From Actinoplanes sp. KI2 (GTDB lineage Bacteria; Actinomycetota; Actinomycetes; Mycobacteriales; Micromonosporaceae), in assembly GCF_025630775.1 (NCBI RefSeq), contig NZ_JAOSZE010000050.1:1-64000 (forward strand): DNA of 64,000 nt. The letters run 5' to 3'. The translations under genes and the position numbers were made by a program. Of this stretch, positions 54,801-62,721 are shown piece by piece. Every line of letters starts with the position of its first letter. Positions within the stretch are counted from its first letter, which is position 1. The notes beneath the pieces are model-generated. The model saw only the letters and a list, made by a program, of their open reading frames with translations. It did not search any database and had not been told where the DNA came from.

Positions 54801-55835
54801 CGTCTCGCGAATGGCCGCGCCGTAGTCGTAGGACGTGTAGTTCTGCGGCATACCGAGCCAGCCCCAGTTGGTGCCGCCGTACGTCATGTAGAAGCTCTGC
54901 GCGGTGGCGCCGACCGCGATGTTGTTCTTGTAGAACACATTCGCGAACTGGTCGTTGATCAGCTGCGCGCATTTGTCGTAGCCCGGCCCGCCCCACGGGT
55001 CGAAGGCACCGCCCTGGAACTCCGGCGTGTAGAGCGGCCGCCCGGCCGGGTGGTCGTAGCTGATGTCCGGCACGCCCCGCCACACGGTCGGATTCGAACA
55101 ATCGAAACCTTGGGGGTACGAGTCGGGCCCGTCGATGTCGAGTTTGCCGACGCCCGTGTTGAAGGTGCCGTTGTTGTTGCCGGTCAACGGAACCGTTATG
55201 CCGTCGGCGCGGGCCTTGTCCTCGAGGTGCTGCAGGTATCGGCGGCCGGCCGCGTTGCCGTTGTAGTACTCGTTCTCGACCTGGTAGGCGATGACCGTGC
55301 CGGCACCGCTGGTCAGCTGGTGGCGGGCGACGATCCGGTCGATGTGGGTCAGCCATTCATCGGCGTACGCAAGGAATTGGGGGTTGTCGGTGCGGTTCTG
55401 CTCGTCCTTGGTGGTGAGCCAGCCGGGAAGTCCGCCGCCGTCGACCTCGGCGTTGATGTAGGGCGCGGGCCGTGCGATGACGTAGAGGCCGGCCTGCTGG
55501 GCCATGTCGAGCAGCAGGTCGACGTCGCGGACGCCGGTGAAGTCGTAGGACCCGGGTTGCGGCGAGTGGTAGCCCCAGTCGAAGTAGAGCGACGTCGCGT
55601 TGAAGCCGGCCGCCTTCATTTTCTGGAAGATGTCGAGCCAAAGGCTGGGGCTGGGCAGGCGGAAGTAGTGGAACTCCCCCGACCAGAGGTAGGTCCGGTG
55701 CCCGTCGACGAGGAACGAGTAGCCGTCGAAGGTGACCGCGTGGGCCGACGCCGCCGGCTTCTCTCCGGCCCGCGCCGGCAGGGGCGTCACCAGAATCAGC
55801 AAAAGGACCGCGAACGCCCGCAGCCATCGAGTCAT
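51834..55835 (-). CDS. Secreted GH35 beta-galactosidase, multidomain with NPCBM
   Basis: A 1333-residue exported enzyme with signal peptide (MTRWLRAFAVLLLILVTPLPARA). The GH35 TIM barrel (about 40-370) has YLWSGEFHYFRLPSP, the acid/base Glu in IAYQVENEYYNG (about residue 187) and the nucleophile Glu in LYTPEFQGGAFDPWGG (about residue 271). Beta-sandwich domains follow, including jelly-rolls with SWYRTTADLRLP and an NPCBM domain at the C-terminus (LPFLSATNGWGPVERDTS, KGLGTNS, FTADVGVDDE). It removes terminal beta-galactose from plant polymers such as arabinogalactan. Start ATG 55835 follows GGAGGCAC. It lies 69 bases after the GH27 gene, with an operator-like dyad between. Confidence 0.93.
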   Translation of the reverse strand: MTRWLRAFAVLLLILVTPLPARAGEKPAASAHAVTFDGYSFLVDGHRTYLWSGEFHYFRLPSPSLWLDIFQKMKAAGFNATSLYFDWGYHSPQPGSYDFTGVRDVDLLLDMAQQAGLYVIARPAPYINAEVDGGGLPGWLTTKDEQNRTDNPQFLAYADEWLTHIDRIVARHQLTSGAGTVIAYQVENEYYNGNAAGRRYLQHLEDKARADGITVPLTGNNNGTFNTGVGKLDIDGPDSYPQGFDCSNPTVWRGVPDISYDHPAGRPLYTPEFQGGAFDPWGGPGYDKCAQLINDQFANVFYKNNIAVGATAQSFYMTYGGTNWGWLGMPQNYTSYDYGAAIRETRQLDSKYYQDKLIGYLTQSMPDLTKTDRISVTPPDDAAITDTARRNPDTGAQFHVLRHHDSTSTAVDKTHVSIDFNARATTAYTYDDVDPALQYAGAWSHVADQSYTGSDYQNTESFSNAAGDSLAVPFSGTAIRWIGSKTGNHGYADVYVDDVKQATVDCSGSAAQAVLFQATGLTDGPHTLKIVVTGTHASGSTDNFVSVDAIDLPPPVATTEPVYPTVPQKPGTTITLNGRDSKLIVADAALGQTRLQYSTSELLTQATIGPRDVAVLYGDPGTDGETVLRFASKPEVQGAVEHTWDPATGDLRLNYVHGGLARVLIKPGGGQRPLLLLLADKPTAETFWRQDTAGGPVLVRGTHLLRTATSRAGGRVLELTGDNGTDPNIEVFSNASKVLWNGSVVSNGTVPIAEPISLPTLSDWKHQTESPEAQPGFDDSSWPVADKTTTFSITGPGSLPIRYADDYGFHTGSTWYRGRFPTSAGVTGVHLASASGGDAQAFSVWVNGVFLGSSTNGAGNFTFPAGALRTSGDNVVSVLTVNMGHEEDYNSSNGNKAARGLTSASLIGAPTTPITWRLQGVRGGENLIDPARGPLASGGLFGERAGWQLPGFDDRRWTTASLPDRDTTPGVSWYRTTADLRLPTGQDTSIGLTITDDPSHRYRAELYVNGWMLGNYVNYLGPQHSFPIPDGILKAHGRNTIAIAVWNLDGSTGGLGQVSLTNYGSYVSSLKVHDVVSPGYDARTYAMPPAPKVSVNLQVPPTVQPGIPFTATARVTGPRGLRDVTATLTAPDGWVISEPTVSPTVFTWTVTPPTGAQPSTAALTATVSYHGGTVRDERIVGSYAPPPAGSVAVSDLPFLSATNGWGPVERDTSNGEQAAGDGKAITIAGQAYPKGLGTNSVSDVLVYLGGKCTRFTADVGVDDEQNGAGTVTFQVLADGRSLATTPVLKGRQPVMTIDVDVTGAQALELLVGDGGDGNGNDHGDWAAPTLTCG

Positions 55836-55880
55836 CCGTGCCTCCAGCGACCGGCGAACACACTCCGACAAAGTCAAACG

Positions 55881-55894
55881 ATATCTTTCGATAT
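55881..55894. promoter_or_regulatory. Operator-like dyad ATATC-TTTC-GATAT before GH35 gene
   Basis: ATATC (55881-55885) and GATAT (55890-55894) are exact inverted repeats four bases apart, 46 bases before the GH35 start and just after the GH27 stop. The same ATATCGATAT-like words occur at 11356-11380. It may allow separate control of the GH35 gene. Confidence 0.4.
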
Positions 55895-55904
55895 GTACCG
55901 GACG

Positions 55905-57530
55905 CTACGTCAGGGTCCACCTCTGGTTGTCGCCGGCGCCGCAGGCCCAGAGGACGATCTTTGTGCCGTTGGCGGTGGCCGCGCCGTACGCGTCGAGACA
56001 CAGGCCGGACTGGACGCCGGTGATCGTGCCGTTGCTGTTGACGTTCCACTGCTGGTTGGCCTGCCCGTTGCAGTCCCAGATGACCGCGGCGGTACCGTTG
56101 ACGGTGCCCTGGTTGTTGGCGTCCAGGCACTTGTCGCCGTACACCATGAGTTGCTTGCCCGAGGTGTACGCCCATGCCTGGTTGCCCTGGCTGTTGCAGT
56201 CCCACAGCTGCGCCTGCGTGCCGTTGGCCCGGCTGAAGTTGTTGATGTCGAGGCAGCGGCCGGACTGCTTGCCCACGATCGGCGCAGTACGGGGTCCCTC
56301 CGTTCCACTCACCGTGACCAGCACGGCCGACTTGGCCGGCACGCTCGCGGTGTAGCCGGTGGTGAAGGTTCCCCGGTCGGTGGCGGTCCACGGGTCCCGC
56401 ACGGCGACCGAACCGGTCAGGCCGAGGGAGCCGAACCTGGCGGTGATGTTCGCGGCGGCGGTGGTGCGATTGAGCAGCAGGACTGCCCGCTTACCCGTAC
56501 CGCTGAGGGTCTTGCTGTACACCTGCAGACCGGTGGCATCCTCGGTCACCTTGGTGCCCTGCCGGCCCAGGGAGTCCTGGTCGATCGCGATGACCTCGCG
56601 GTTGGACAGGATTGCCCGGGTCTCGGCGCTCATCGTGGCGAGGTTGTTGCCGGCCAGCAGCGGCGCGCCGGAGATCGCCCACAACCCCATGTGCGTACGG
56701 TTCTGCGCCGCGGTGAAGCTCGGCATGCCCACGATGAGCATGTCGGGATCGTTGTAGTGGCCGGCGCTCTGGGCCGCGGGGTGCTGCGCCGAGTCGAAGT
56801 TGGTCAGCACCCGGTCCATCGAGGCGCTCTCGCCGTAATAGATGATGTCCTGGCTGGTGCGCCACATGGTCGACATGCCGGGCGCCCAGTTCCACGGGCT
56901 TCCGTTGCCCCAGCTGCAGATCGACAGGATCATCGGGCGGCCGGTCTGCGCGCTGGCCCGGGCGACGGAATCGCTGATCGCCTGATAGGTCGACTGCGGG
57001 TTGAGGCCCTCGGCATTGCCGCCGCACCAGTCCACCTTGACGAAGTCGAAGCCCCACCGGGAGAACTGCAGGAAATCCTGGTCGTAGTGGCCCTCGCTGC
57101 CGGATCCGGGCGCGGCGGGCCGGCCGGTCGGGTAGTAGTAGCCGCATCCGTCCCGGCCGGCGTCGGTGTAGATGCCGGCTTTGAGGCCCTTGCCGTGGAT
57201 GTAGTCGGCGATCGCGGCCATCCCGCCGGGCCAGTCCGCCGCGTCGACGGTGATGGCGCCGGACGCGTCGCGGGTACCCTGCCACCAGCCCTCGTCGATG
57301 TTGACGTACTGGTAGCCGGCGTCCTTGAGCCCCGCCGAGACGAGGGCGTCGACCTGCCCCTTGATCACGCTGTAGTTGATCTTCGCGGCGAAGGTGTTCC
57401 ATGACGCCCAGCCCATCGGGGGCTTCGTGACGACATTGTTCGACGCGGCGGCCGCCGCCCCGGGCGATGACACGATCCCCGCCGCGATGACGACCGCTGC
57501 GGCAAGTCTCCCGGCACGTCTCCAGTTCAT
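55905..57530 (-). CDS. Secreted GH27 alpha-galactosidase with ricin-type lectin
   Basis: A 541-residue enzyme with signal peptide (RLAAAVVIAAGIVSSPGAAAAA), a GH27 TIM barrel (about 33-310: PPMGWASWNTF, YVNIDEGWW, nucleophile Asp in DFVKVDWCGG near residue 165, acid/base Asp in HYNDPDML near 261), a beta-sandwich to about 405 and a C-terminal ricin B lectin (QSGRCLDINNFSRANGTQ, IWDCNGQANQQWN). It releases alpha-galactose from galactomannan or arabinogalactan. ATG at 57530 is followed on the same strand by the GH35 gene. LacI-like palindromes lie upstream. Confidence 0.95.
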   Translation of the reverse strand: MNWRRAGRLAAAVVIAAGIVSSPGAAAAASNNVVTKPPMGWASWNTFAAKINYSVIKGQVDALVSAGLKDAGYQYVNIDEGWWQGTRDASGAITVDAADWPGGMAAIADYIHGKGLKAGIYTDAGRDGCGYYYPTGRPAAPGSGSEGHYDQDFLQFSRWGFDFVKVDWCGGNAEGLNPQSTYQAISDSVARASAQTGRPMILSICSWGNGSPWNWAPGMSTMWRTSQDIIYYGESASMDRVLTNFDSAQHPAAQSAGHYNDPDMLIVGMPSFTAAQNRTHMGLWAISGAPLLAGNNLATMSAETRAILSNREVIAIDQDSLGRQGTKVTEDATGLQVYSKTLSGTGKRAVLLLNRTTAAANITARFGSLGLTGSVAVRDPWTATDRGTFTTGYTASVPAKSAVLVTVSGTEGPRTAPIVGKQSGRCLDINNFSRANGTQAQLWDCNSQGNQAWAYTSGKQLMVYGDKCLDANNQGTVNGTAAVIWDCNGQANQQWNVNSNGTITGVQSGLCLDAYGAATANGTKIVLWACGAGDNQRWTLT

Positions 57531-57572
57531 GGCAGCTCCTCCGGCTCCGTCACCGAGCGACAGCCATCGATG

Positions 57573-57631
57573 AGAACGTTAACTTAGGGCCTTCCGCAGA
57601 CAACTTCAACCCGTTCGATGTGAACGTTCAC
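57573..57631. promoter_or_regulatory. LacI-like operators upstream of GH27 (AACGTT-centred)
   Basis: GTGAACGTTCAC at 57620-57631 is a perfect 12-bp palindrome, and a weaker AACGTT-centred word, GAGAACGTTAACT, lies at 57573-57585. Both are in the leader of the alpha-galactosidase gene. Such sites bind LacI/GalR-family repressors, suggesting substrate induction of GH27 and perhaps GH35. Confidence 0.5.
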
Positions 57632-57827
57632 TTGATGCGAGTGTCGCTGCTGCGCTGGGGTGCCGGGTCGAGATCGGCCGGCTCACCTCGGTGATCCAAC
57701 GGCACTGACCAGCACGGACGAGGTTTTCGGCGTCCGCAAGGCGCTGCGGTCGGCGCTGAATACGCACGATAGGGACAAGTCATTTGCTTTGCTACAGTGA
57801 AGCCGCATTGGATCGAGCGGGGTGGAA

Positions 57828-57992
57828 ATGTCGCAGAGTGCCGATGAGCCGACCATAAATGAGATTCTGGCCGCGCTACGCTCAGAGGAAGCCCTCCAGC
57901 AGCTGCTTGAGGCTTACGACCTCACCGAGGATGACGTGCTGGCCCGCGCGCGGGCGTTGTCCCGGCAGCTCACCGCTTTCCTGGACGCGTGA
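57828..57992 (+). CDS. Small acidic peptide 1 (54 aa), candidate leader/scaffold peptide
   Basis: An ATG after GGGGTGG opens a 54-residue peptide: MSQSADEPTINEILAALRSE, then EALQQLLEAYDLTEDDVLAR and ARALSRQLTAFLDA. Its stop overlaps the GTG of the transporter (GTGA), so the two are translated together. It is acidic and likely helical. It resembles the 57-residue peptide at 62504: L..AL....A.Q.L......TE.D..ARA.AL...L. Two related small proteins in one cluster with modifying enzymes suggest precursor or carrier peptides of a ribosomal peptide pathway, but no known family is recognised. Confidence 0.7.
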   Translation: MSQSADEPTINEILAALRSEEALQQLLEAYDLTEDDVLARARALSRQLTAFLDA

Positions 57993-59185
57993 GTCGGTCG
58001 TTGGTCACGACCACCGTCCGATACCGGCTGCCCTGGCTCTTCTGGGTCTTCTGGACTGGCACTCTGATCAACCGGATGGCGACCTTCGTCGCCCCGTTCC
58101 TCGCGCTCTACCTGACCAATGAGTTCGGTCTCACCCCCGTCACCATCGGCGCGGCCCTCACCGTACAGGGTGTTGGCCTGGCATTCTCCAACCTGCTGGG
58201 CGGCTGGCTCGCCGACCGTTGGGGGCGCCGGCCCACCATGCTGGCCGGCCTGACCACCACTACCCTGCTGGTGCTCGGCCTCGCCGAGGTCCGCACCGTT
58301 GAGCTGATCGTCGTCATGATCACCTTGCTGGGTCTCGCCGCCGACTTGCACCGGCCCGCGCTGCAGGCTCTGGTGGCCGACTTGGTGCCGGAGTCCGAGC
58401 GCGCCCGCGCCTACAGTCTGCTGCACTGGGCGGCGAACCTCGGCGTCTCGATCGCCATGCTGTTGGGCGGTTTGCTGGCCGAGATGGGCTACGCCTGGCT
58501 GTTTCGCTTCGACGCGCTCACCACTGCTCTCTTCGCCGCGTTGATCTGGCGGCTGGTCCCGCCGGGCGCTGCACCCGCAGTCCACGAGCCGGAGGTCGGA
58601 CCCTCCGCGCCCTGGTGGCGGGACCGGCGGATGGTGGTCTTCGCCGTGGTCACCACGTTGATCTTTGCCGTCTACTTCCAGTCCTACGCGACGTTGCCCC
58701 TGGCGATAACCGCGGCCGGGCACAGCGCCTCGGACTACGGTCTGGTGCTTGCGGTCAACGGCGTCACGGTCGCCGTGCTCCAGCCGCTGCTCGCCCGCCA
58801 CCTCGGCCGGCTGCCGCAGGCGCCCGGACTGGTCGCCGGCTACCTGCTCATCGGGGTGGGCTACGGGCTGGTCGCCGTGGCCGGCAGCGTGGCCGGTCTG
58901 GCCGGCACGGTGCTGCTCTGGAGCCTCGGCGAGATCGTGGTGCTCGCCATCGGGTCGGCCTTCGTCGCCAACCTGGCGCCGGCCGAGGCCCGCGGCCGCT
59001 ACCTGGGCGCGTACGGCATGGCCATGGCTGCGGCCGGAGCGATCTCGCCGCTACTGGGTACTGCCGTCTACGAGTGGAACGAAACCCTGCTGTGGGCCGG
59101 CTCGTTCGGGGTGACCGTGCTGGCGGCGGTGCTCCAGTTGGCCGCCATCCCGCGCACCGCCGGGCGGCCGCGGTGCCCCAGCTGA
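57989..59185 (+). CDS. MFS transporter coupled to small peptide gene
   Basis: A 398-residue transporter with about 12 spans (LPWLFWVFWTGTLINRMATFVAPFLALYL, GGWLADRWGRRPTMLAGL, LHWAANLGVSIAMLLGGLLAEMGYAWL). GTG start at 57989 inside the peptide-1 stop. GLAADLHRPALQALVADLVPESERARAYS is typical of MDR-like MFS proteins. It probably exports the product of this cluster. Confidence 0.9.
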   Translation: MSRSLVTTTVRYRLPWLFWVFWTGTLINRMATFVAPFLALYLTNEFGLTPVTIGAALTVQGVGLAFSNLLGGWLADRWGRRPTMLAGLTTTTLLVLGLAEVRTVELIVVMITLLGLAADLHRPALQALVADLVPESERARAYSLLHWAANLGVSIAMLLGGLLAEMGYAWLFRFDALTTALFAALIWRLVPPGAAPAVHEPEVGPSAPWWRDRRMVVFAVVTTLIFAVYFQSYATLPLAITAAGHSASDYGLVLAVNGVTVAVLQPLLARHLGRLPQAPGLVAGYLLIGVGYGLVAVAGSVAGLAGTVLLWSLGEIVVLAIGSAFVANLAPAEARGRYLGAYGMAMAAAGAISPLLGTAVYEWNETLLWAGSFGVTVLAAVLQLAAIPRTAGRPRCPS

Positions 59186-59243
59186 CCATCCGGCCGCGTC
59201 CCGTCCGGGCCGGCGCCCACCGAAAGAAGGAGATGGACCGGGG

Positions 59244-60401
59244 ATGACCCTCCGCACCGCCGGCCGCATCGCGGAGATCGCTGACGACTGGTCCGCGACC
59301 CTCCCCGAGCATTCGCTGCTCACCCTGCCGCCCTGGCTGGCCACCGACGACGAGGGCCGTACCACCCCGGTCAGGTATGCGCTGACCGGAGAGCCGGGCG
59401 CCGGCGCCGGGCTGGTCGCCGCGCTGGTGGAGGCGGGCGCCTTTCCCACCAACGACCCGATCGCGCTGTTGCTGAATGGGGAGTTGGAGGCCGGCGCCGA
59501 CCCGGACGGGCTCGCCGCGATCGAGGCGGCCCGGGCGGATCTGGCCGGCAAGCTGGGTACCGCCGGCTATCCCGCGGCGGCCTCGACGCTGCCCGGCGGT
59601 TACCTTCCCGGGCTGGTCGGCGACCTCACCCCGGCACGGACCGGGGAGTTGCTGGACACGCTGACCGACACCGCCCGGGAGTGGGACTGTCCGGTGGTCT
59701 CGGTGCTGCACGTGCCAGACGGCAGCCCGCTCGTGCCAGAGCTGGAGCGCCGCGGTTTCGTAGGTGGCGCCTTCCTGGCCCAAGCCACCCTGGAGCTGAC
59801 CGCCACCGACTTCGACGGCTACCTCGCCGCTCTGCCCAGGCGACGCCGCAACAATATCCGCCGGGAACGCCGGGTCTTCGCCGAGGCCGGGCTGAACGTA
59901 TCCGTGGACGCAATCGGGTCCCGCGGGGCGGACATGGCTGCGCTGCACGCCGAGCAACTGCGCAGCTACGGATATCACCACATCACCACGGAACGTCTGC
60001 TCGGCCTGATGGAGCGGATCGAGCGTCACCTGGCGCCGTGGTGCCGCGTCCTGGTCGCGGAGCGCGACGGCGCGCTGGAGGCGTTCGCCCTCGGCTACGA
60101 ATACGCGGGCGAGCTCCATTTGAAGATGACCGGCTTCTCCCGGTACGCCCAGGAGAACTTCGGCTACTTCGCCATGTCCTACTATTCGTTGATCGAGTAC
60201 GCCCTCCACGCCGGGTACTCCTCGATCGTGTACGGGCCGCTGGCATACCCGGCGAAGGTGTTCCGCGGCTGCACGCTGGCGCCGCGGTCCAGTTACCTGC
60301 TGGTGCCGGAGCAGCTGCGCGAGCAGGTCGGTCACCTCGCCGGACTGATCGACCGGCATCAGCGCGCGGCGTTCGCCGTCCGCGGAGCCGCCGACCGCTG
60401 A
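59244..60401 (+). CDS. GNAT/FemAB-like acyl- or aminoacyl-transferase (PF04339/BioF2-like)
   Basis: A 385-residue protein of the double-GNAT type related to FemAB and peptidoglycan-recognition acyltransferases. Motifs are ALPRRRRNNIRRERRVFAEAGL, QLRSYGYHHIT, VLVAERDGALEAFALGYEY and LKMTGFSRYAQENFGYFAMSYYSLIEYALHAG. Such proteins transfer amino acids or acyl groups to amines. In a cluster of small peptides it could acylate or extend a peptide. The start is ATG 59244 after GAAGGAGA, chosen over an out-of-frame ATG at 59233. It lies 58 bases after the transporter gene. Confidence 0.8.
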   Translation: MTLRTAGRIAEIADDWSATLPEHSLLTLPPWLATDDEGRTTPVRYALTGEPGAGAGLVAALVEAGAFPTNDPIALLLNGELEAGADPDGLAAIEAARADLAGKLGTAGYPAAASTLPGGYLPGLVGDLTPARTGELLDTLTDTAREWDCPVVSVLHVPDGSPLVPELERRGFVGGAFLAQATLELTATDFDGYLAALPRRRRNNIRRERRVFAEAGLNVSVDAIGSRGADMAALHAEQLRSYGYHHITTERLLGLMERIERHLAPWCRVLVAERDGALEAFALGYEYAGELHLKMTGFSRYAQENFGYFAMSYYSLIEYALHAGYSSIVYGPLAYPAKVFRGCTLAPRSSYLLVPEQLREQVGHLAGLIDRHQRAAFAVRGAADR

Positions 60402-60434
60402 GCTCCCCAGTCGACGGCTGGGCGCGGTGTCGGC

Positions 60435-61325
60435 TCAGCCTACCTCGAAGAGCCACACCGGGGTCGTCGCCCGGCCGTCCTCGCCGAACGCCACCCTGGC
60501 CAGCCGCAGCAGGTGGTGCAGCAGCGGGTCTTCGGTTTTCGGCGGCGCGGTCCACTCGATCGCACCTCGCACCGGGATCTCGGTAGCTCCTGTCGAGCGC
60601 AGGTGCCGCGCCGTTTCCGCTTTGGCCACCGCGATCCGGGCCGTCCCGCCCGGTCGCAGCACCCGGCGGATCTCAGCCAGCCCGGCGAGACCACCCCGTT
60701 CCTCGGAGATCTGGTAGGCGCCGTGCGAGATGACGGCGTCGACCGAGGCATCCGCCAGGGGCAACCGATCGAAGCCGCCCTCGCGCAGGATCGCGCCGGG
60801 CACCTTGGTGCCGGCGATACCGAGCAGCGGCGGACACGGGTCGATCCCGTACAGCTCGGCGGCGTGACCGTCGAGGTGGACCAGTAGCCGGCCGCCGCCG
60901 GTGCCGACGTCCAGCACCGTGCGGCCGCGGTAGGTCTCCGGCGGGAACATCTCGTCCAGCGGCGGCTGCTGCCGGGCGGAGAACCGCTCGTAGACCTCCG
61001 GATAGCCGTGGTAGGCCATCTCCCAGAAGTAAACCGAGGCCACCGCGAGCTGCGCCTGAAGCACCTCGGCCCGGTTCGTGTCCACGGCACCGTGCGCACG
61101 AACGGCGGCAGCCAGCTCCGGCGCGGCATGCGCCAGCACGTGGTCGGCCACCTCGGGTGCGGCGCCACGCAGGGCCAGCGCCAGCACCCGCGGCGCGATC
61201 CCCTGATGCTGCGGCCGGAAGTAGCGGGCGAGGTAGTCCGGGCCGAGGTGACACAGGTCGTCAACCCACAGCAGACCGCCGCCGCGAGGCATCGCGACCG
61301 GAACCGCCTCCCAGACCGCGGTCAT
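60435..61325 (-). CDS. SAM-dependent class I methyltransferase
   Basis: A 296-residue protein. The C-terminal half is a Rossmann methyltransferase: VLDVGTGGGRLLVHLDGHA (SAM loop), LYGIDPCPPLL, ASVDAVISHGAYQIS and EIRRVLRPGGTARIAVAK. The N-terminal half (about 1-115: LLWVDDLCHLGPDYLARYF, ALALRGAAPEVADHVLAHA) is an extra helical domain that could bind a substrate or peptide. Its ATG overlaps the stop of the dioxygenase-like gene (ATGA). Convergent with the FemAB-like gene. Target unknown. Confidence 0.88.
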   Translation of the reverse strand: MTAVWEAVPVAMPRGGGLLWVDDLCHLGPDYLARYFRPQHQGIAPRVLALALRGAAPEVADHVLAHAAPELAAAVRAHGAVDTNRAEVLQAQLAVASVYFWEMAYHGYPEVYERFSARQQPPLDEMFPPETYRGRTVLDVGTGGGRLLVHLDGHAAELYGIDPCPPLLGIAGTKVPGAILREGGFDRLPLADASVDAVISHGAYQISEERGGLAGLAEIRRVLRPGGTARIAVAKAETARHLRSTGATEIPVRGAIEWTAPPKTEDPLLHHLLRLARVAFGEDGRATTPVWLFEVG

Positions 61326-61999
61326 GCGTAGAACCAGAAATGCACGAGGTCGACCGGGGTCGCCGCCGTCCGCCGGTCCACCGCTTCGCGCCATCGGCCC
61401 CGTAGGTCGAACCAGGAGAACGAGTTGCGGGTCATCGGCACCCGCCGGGGCCGGTTGTCGTGGCCGTAGAGCGTCAGAACCAGATCCTCGCCGGGATCGG
61501 CGGTCAGCGGCAGGTGCGCGGTGAGTACCCGGTTCAACCGGTTCTGGTGGTGGTCACCGATGAAGTCGCCCTGGCCGAACCGGCGCAGTACGCACCGGAT
61601 CTTGCCGAGGTCGTAGCCGGTCGCCGATCGGACGAACGCGAGGAGGTCCGCCATCTCGTCAATGGTGAAGGGGCAGGAGGCGTCGAGTCGGCCCTGCCCC
61701 GGCCGGTACGACCAGAAGCGGCTGCTGCTGAAGCGGTAATAGTGCTGCGCGGGTGGGGCCGCCTCGTACTCGGCGCGGGTCACGTGGCGGCCGCGGGTTT
61801 CGGCCCAACCCTCGTCGTCGTCGGGGGTCAGGCCGTACTCCGTGTCCCAGTCGTCGTGACCGGCGGCGTGGGCGGCGAGCCGCTCGATCCGCTCGGGAAT
61901 CAGGAAGTCGTCGATGACGACCAGGCGCCAAGAGTCGTCAAGAAAGGTCCGGCGAGTCTCCGCCAGTGTACTGAGATGCCGCTCCGTGCCGAGGGTCAT
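61322..61999 (-). CDS. 2-oxoglutarate dioxygenase-like protein with degenerate metal site
   Basis: A 225-residue protein that looks like a prolyl-4-hydroxylase-type double-stranded helix: WRLVVIDDFLIPERIERLA at the N-terminus, CVLRRFGQGDFIGDHHQNRLNRVL where the HxD motif should be, and RVPMTRNSFSWFDLRGRWREAV where the distal His should be. The Asp of HxD appears as Gln/Asn and the distal His as Arg or Trp, so the normal iron triad is not seen. It may be a halogenase-like or non-catalytic variant, or I may have misplaced the motif. Start ATG 61999 overlaps the previous stop; its own stop overlaps the methyltransferase start. Confidence 0.65.
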   Translation of the reverse strand: MTLGTERHLSTLAETRRTFLDDSWRLVVIDDFLIPERIERLAAHAAGHDDWDTEYGLTPDDDEGWAETRGRHVTRAEYEAAPPAQHYYRFSSSRFWSYRPGQGRLDASCPFTIDEMADLLAFVRSATGYDLGKIRCVLRRFGQGDFIGDHHQNRLNRVLTAHLPLTADPGEDLVLTLYGHDNRPRRVPMTRNSFSWFDLRGRWREAVDRRTAATPVDLVHFWFYA

Positions 62000-62268
62000 G
62001 GCCACAGACCGGAGTAGCTGCTGCCCCGGGCTACGCGTCGGCGACGGCCCTCCTCCAGGCCCAGGTAGCGCTCGCACACCGATCGCATGAACGGGTCGTT
62101 GAAGATCTCGTGCGCGGCCGGCAGGGTGGTCTCGGTCCGGCCGCGGTCGAGCCGGCCCGGCCGGACGGCGACGCCGAACTCCTCCGGTTCAGCCGGCACG
62201 GCGGCCACATCGGGCTCCGTGACGCGCAGGTCGTCGATCGTAATCCGCGAATTTACCGTCGTTGGCAC
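61996..62268 (-). CDS. Short protein ending RGSSYSGLWP, first gene of leftward coupled trio
   Basis: About 90 residues from GTG 62268 (VPTTVNSRITIDDLRV), preceded by GGGGGCTGG; an ATG at 62331 gives a 111-residue version with a Cys-rich start that looks less natural. It has HEIFNDPFMRSVCERYLGLEEGR followed by a basic run and the tail VARGSSYSGLWP. Its stop overlaps the dioxygenase-like ATG. It could be a small partner of that protein, or itself a substrate peptide with a C-terminal core. No family recognised. Confidence 0.55.
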   Translation of the reverse strand: MPTTVNSRITIDDLRVTEPDVAAVPAEPEEFGVAVRPGRLDRGRTETTLPAAHEIFNDPFMRSVCERYLGLEEGRRRRVARGSSYSGLWP

Positions 62269-62426
62269 CCAGCCCCCATGAACAGCAGAACCTTCAGCAT
62301 TCCCACGCGCTTCACAACAAGTAACACACATATCGACTGCCTACAAGGGACTGTGCTCGATTCGATCGACTCCTGCTGTGTCGACGGCTCCTCGCTGGAA
62401 GGATGTCTGTCAACCCTCATTTGTCG

Positions 62427-62455
62427 TTGGCGGGGGCCGAGGGTGCTGCTAGCCT
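62427..62455 (+). promoter_or_regulatory. Candidate promoter of small peptide 2
   Basis: TTGGCG (62427-62432) and TAGCCT (62450-62455) are separated by 17 bases, a good vegetative-type spacing, about 50 bases before the peptide ATG. A promoter is expected here because the leftward trio and the rightward peptide gene diverge. Confidence 0.4.
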
Positions 62456-62503
62456 GGGCCGCAGGCTGTGATAGCAGTCGATGCCACACGAAAGGAGAGT
62501 CGC

Positions 62504-62677
62504 ATGAGGACTGAACTGGACGTGGACGCCGAGGTGCTGCTCGAGGCACTCAACGACGCTGACAAGGCGCAGGCTCTGATGGCCGAGCGGGGCTGGACCG
62601 AGGAGGACCTGGTGGCGCGCGCCGAGGCGCTCAACAAGTCGCTGGTCGAGTCGATGGCTTCGGTAAACGTCGTCTGA
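62504..62677 (+). CDS. Small acidic peptide 2 (57 aa), candidate precursor/scaffold peptide
   Basis: The ATG at 62504 follows a strong AAAGGAGAG site. The peptide reads MRTELDVDAEVLLEALNDAD, KAQALMAERGWTEEDLVARA, EALNKSLVESMASVNVV. The middle matches peptide 1 at 57828, while the C-terminal ESMASVNVV extends beyond it and could be a core or attachment end. The acidic helical layout resembles RiPP leader peptides such as Nif11-type leaders only loosely. It is followed 44 bases later by a cupin gene. Confidence 0.75.
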   Translation: MRTELDVDAEVLLEALNDADKAQALMAERGWTEEDLVARAEALNKSLVESMASVNVV

Positions 62678-62721
62678 CCAGCGGTAACAACGGGTAGGTG
62701 ACACGGGGGAGGGGTGGACAC

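Noticed and set aside
53514..57404. Open frame of 1296 codons on the plus strand
   Set aside because: Antisense to the GH35 and GH27 genes, which have catalytic motifs, signal peptides and ribosome sites.
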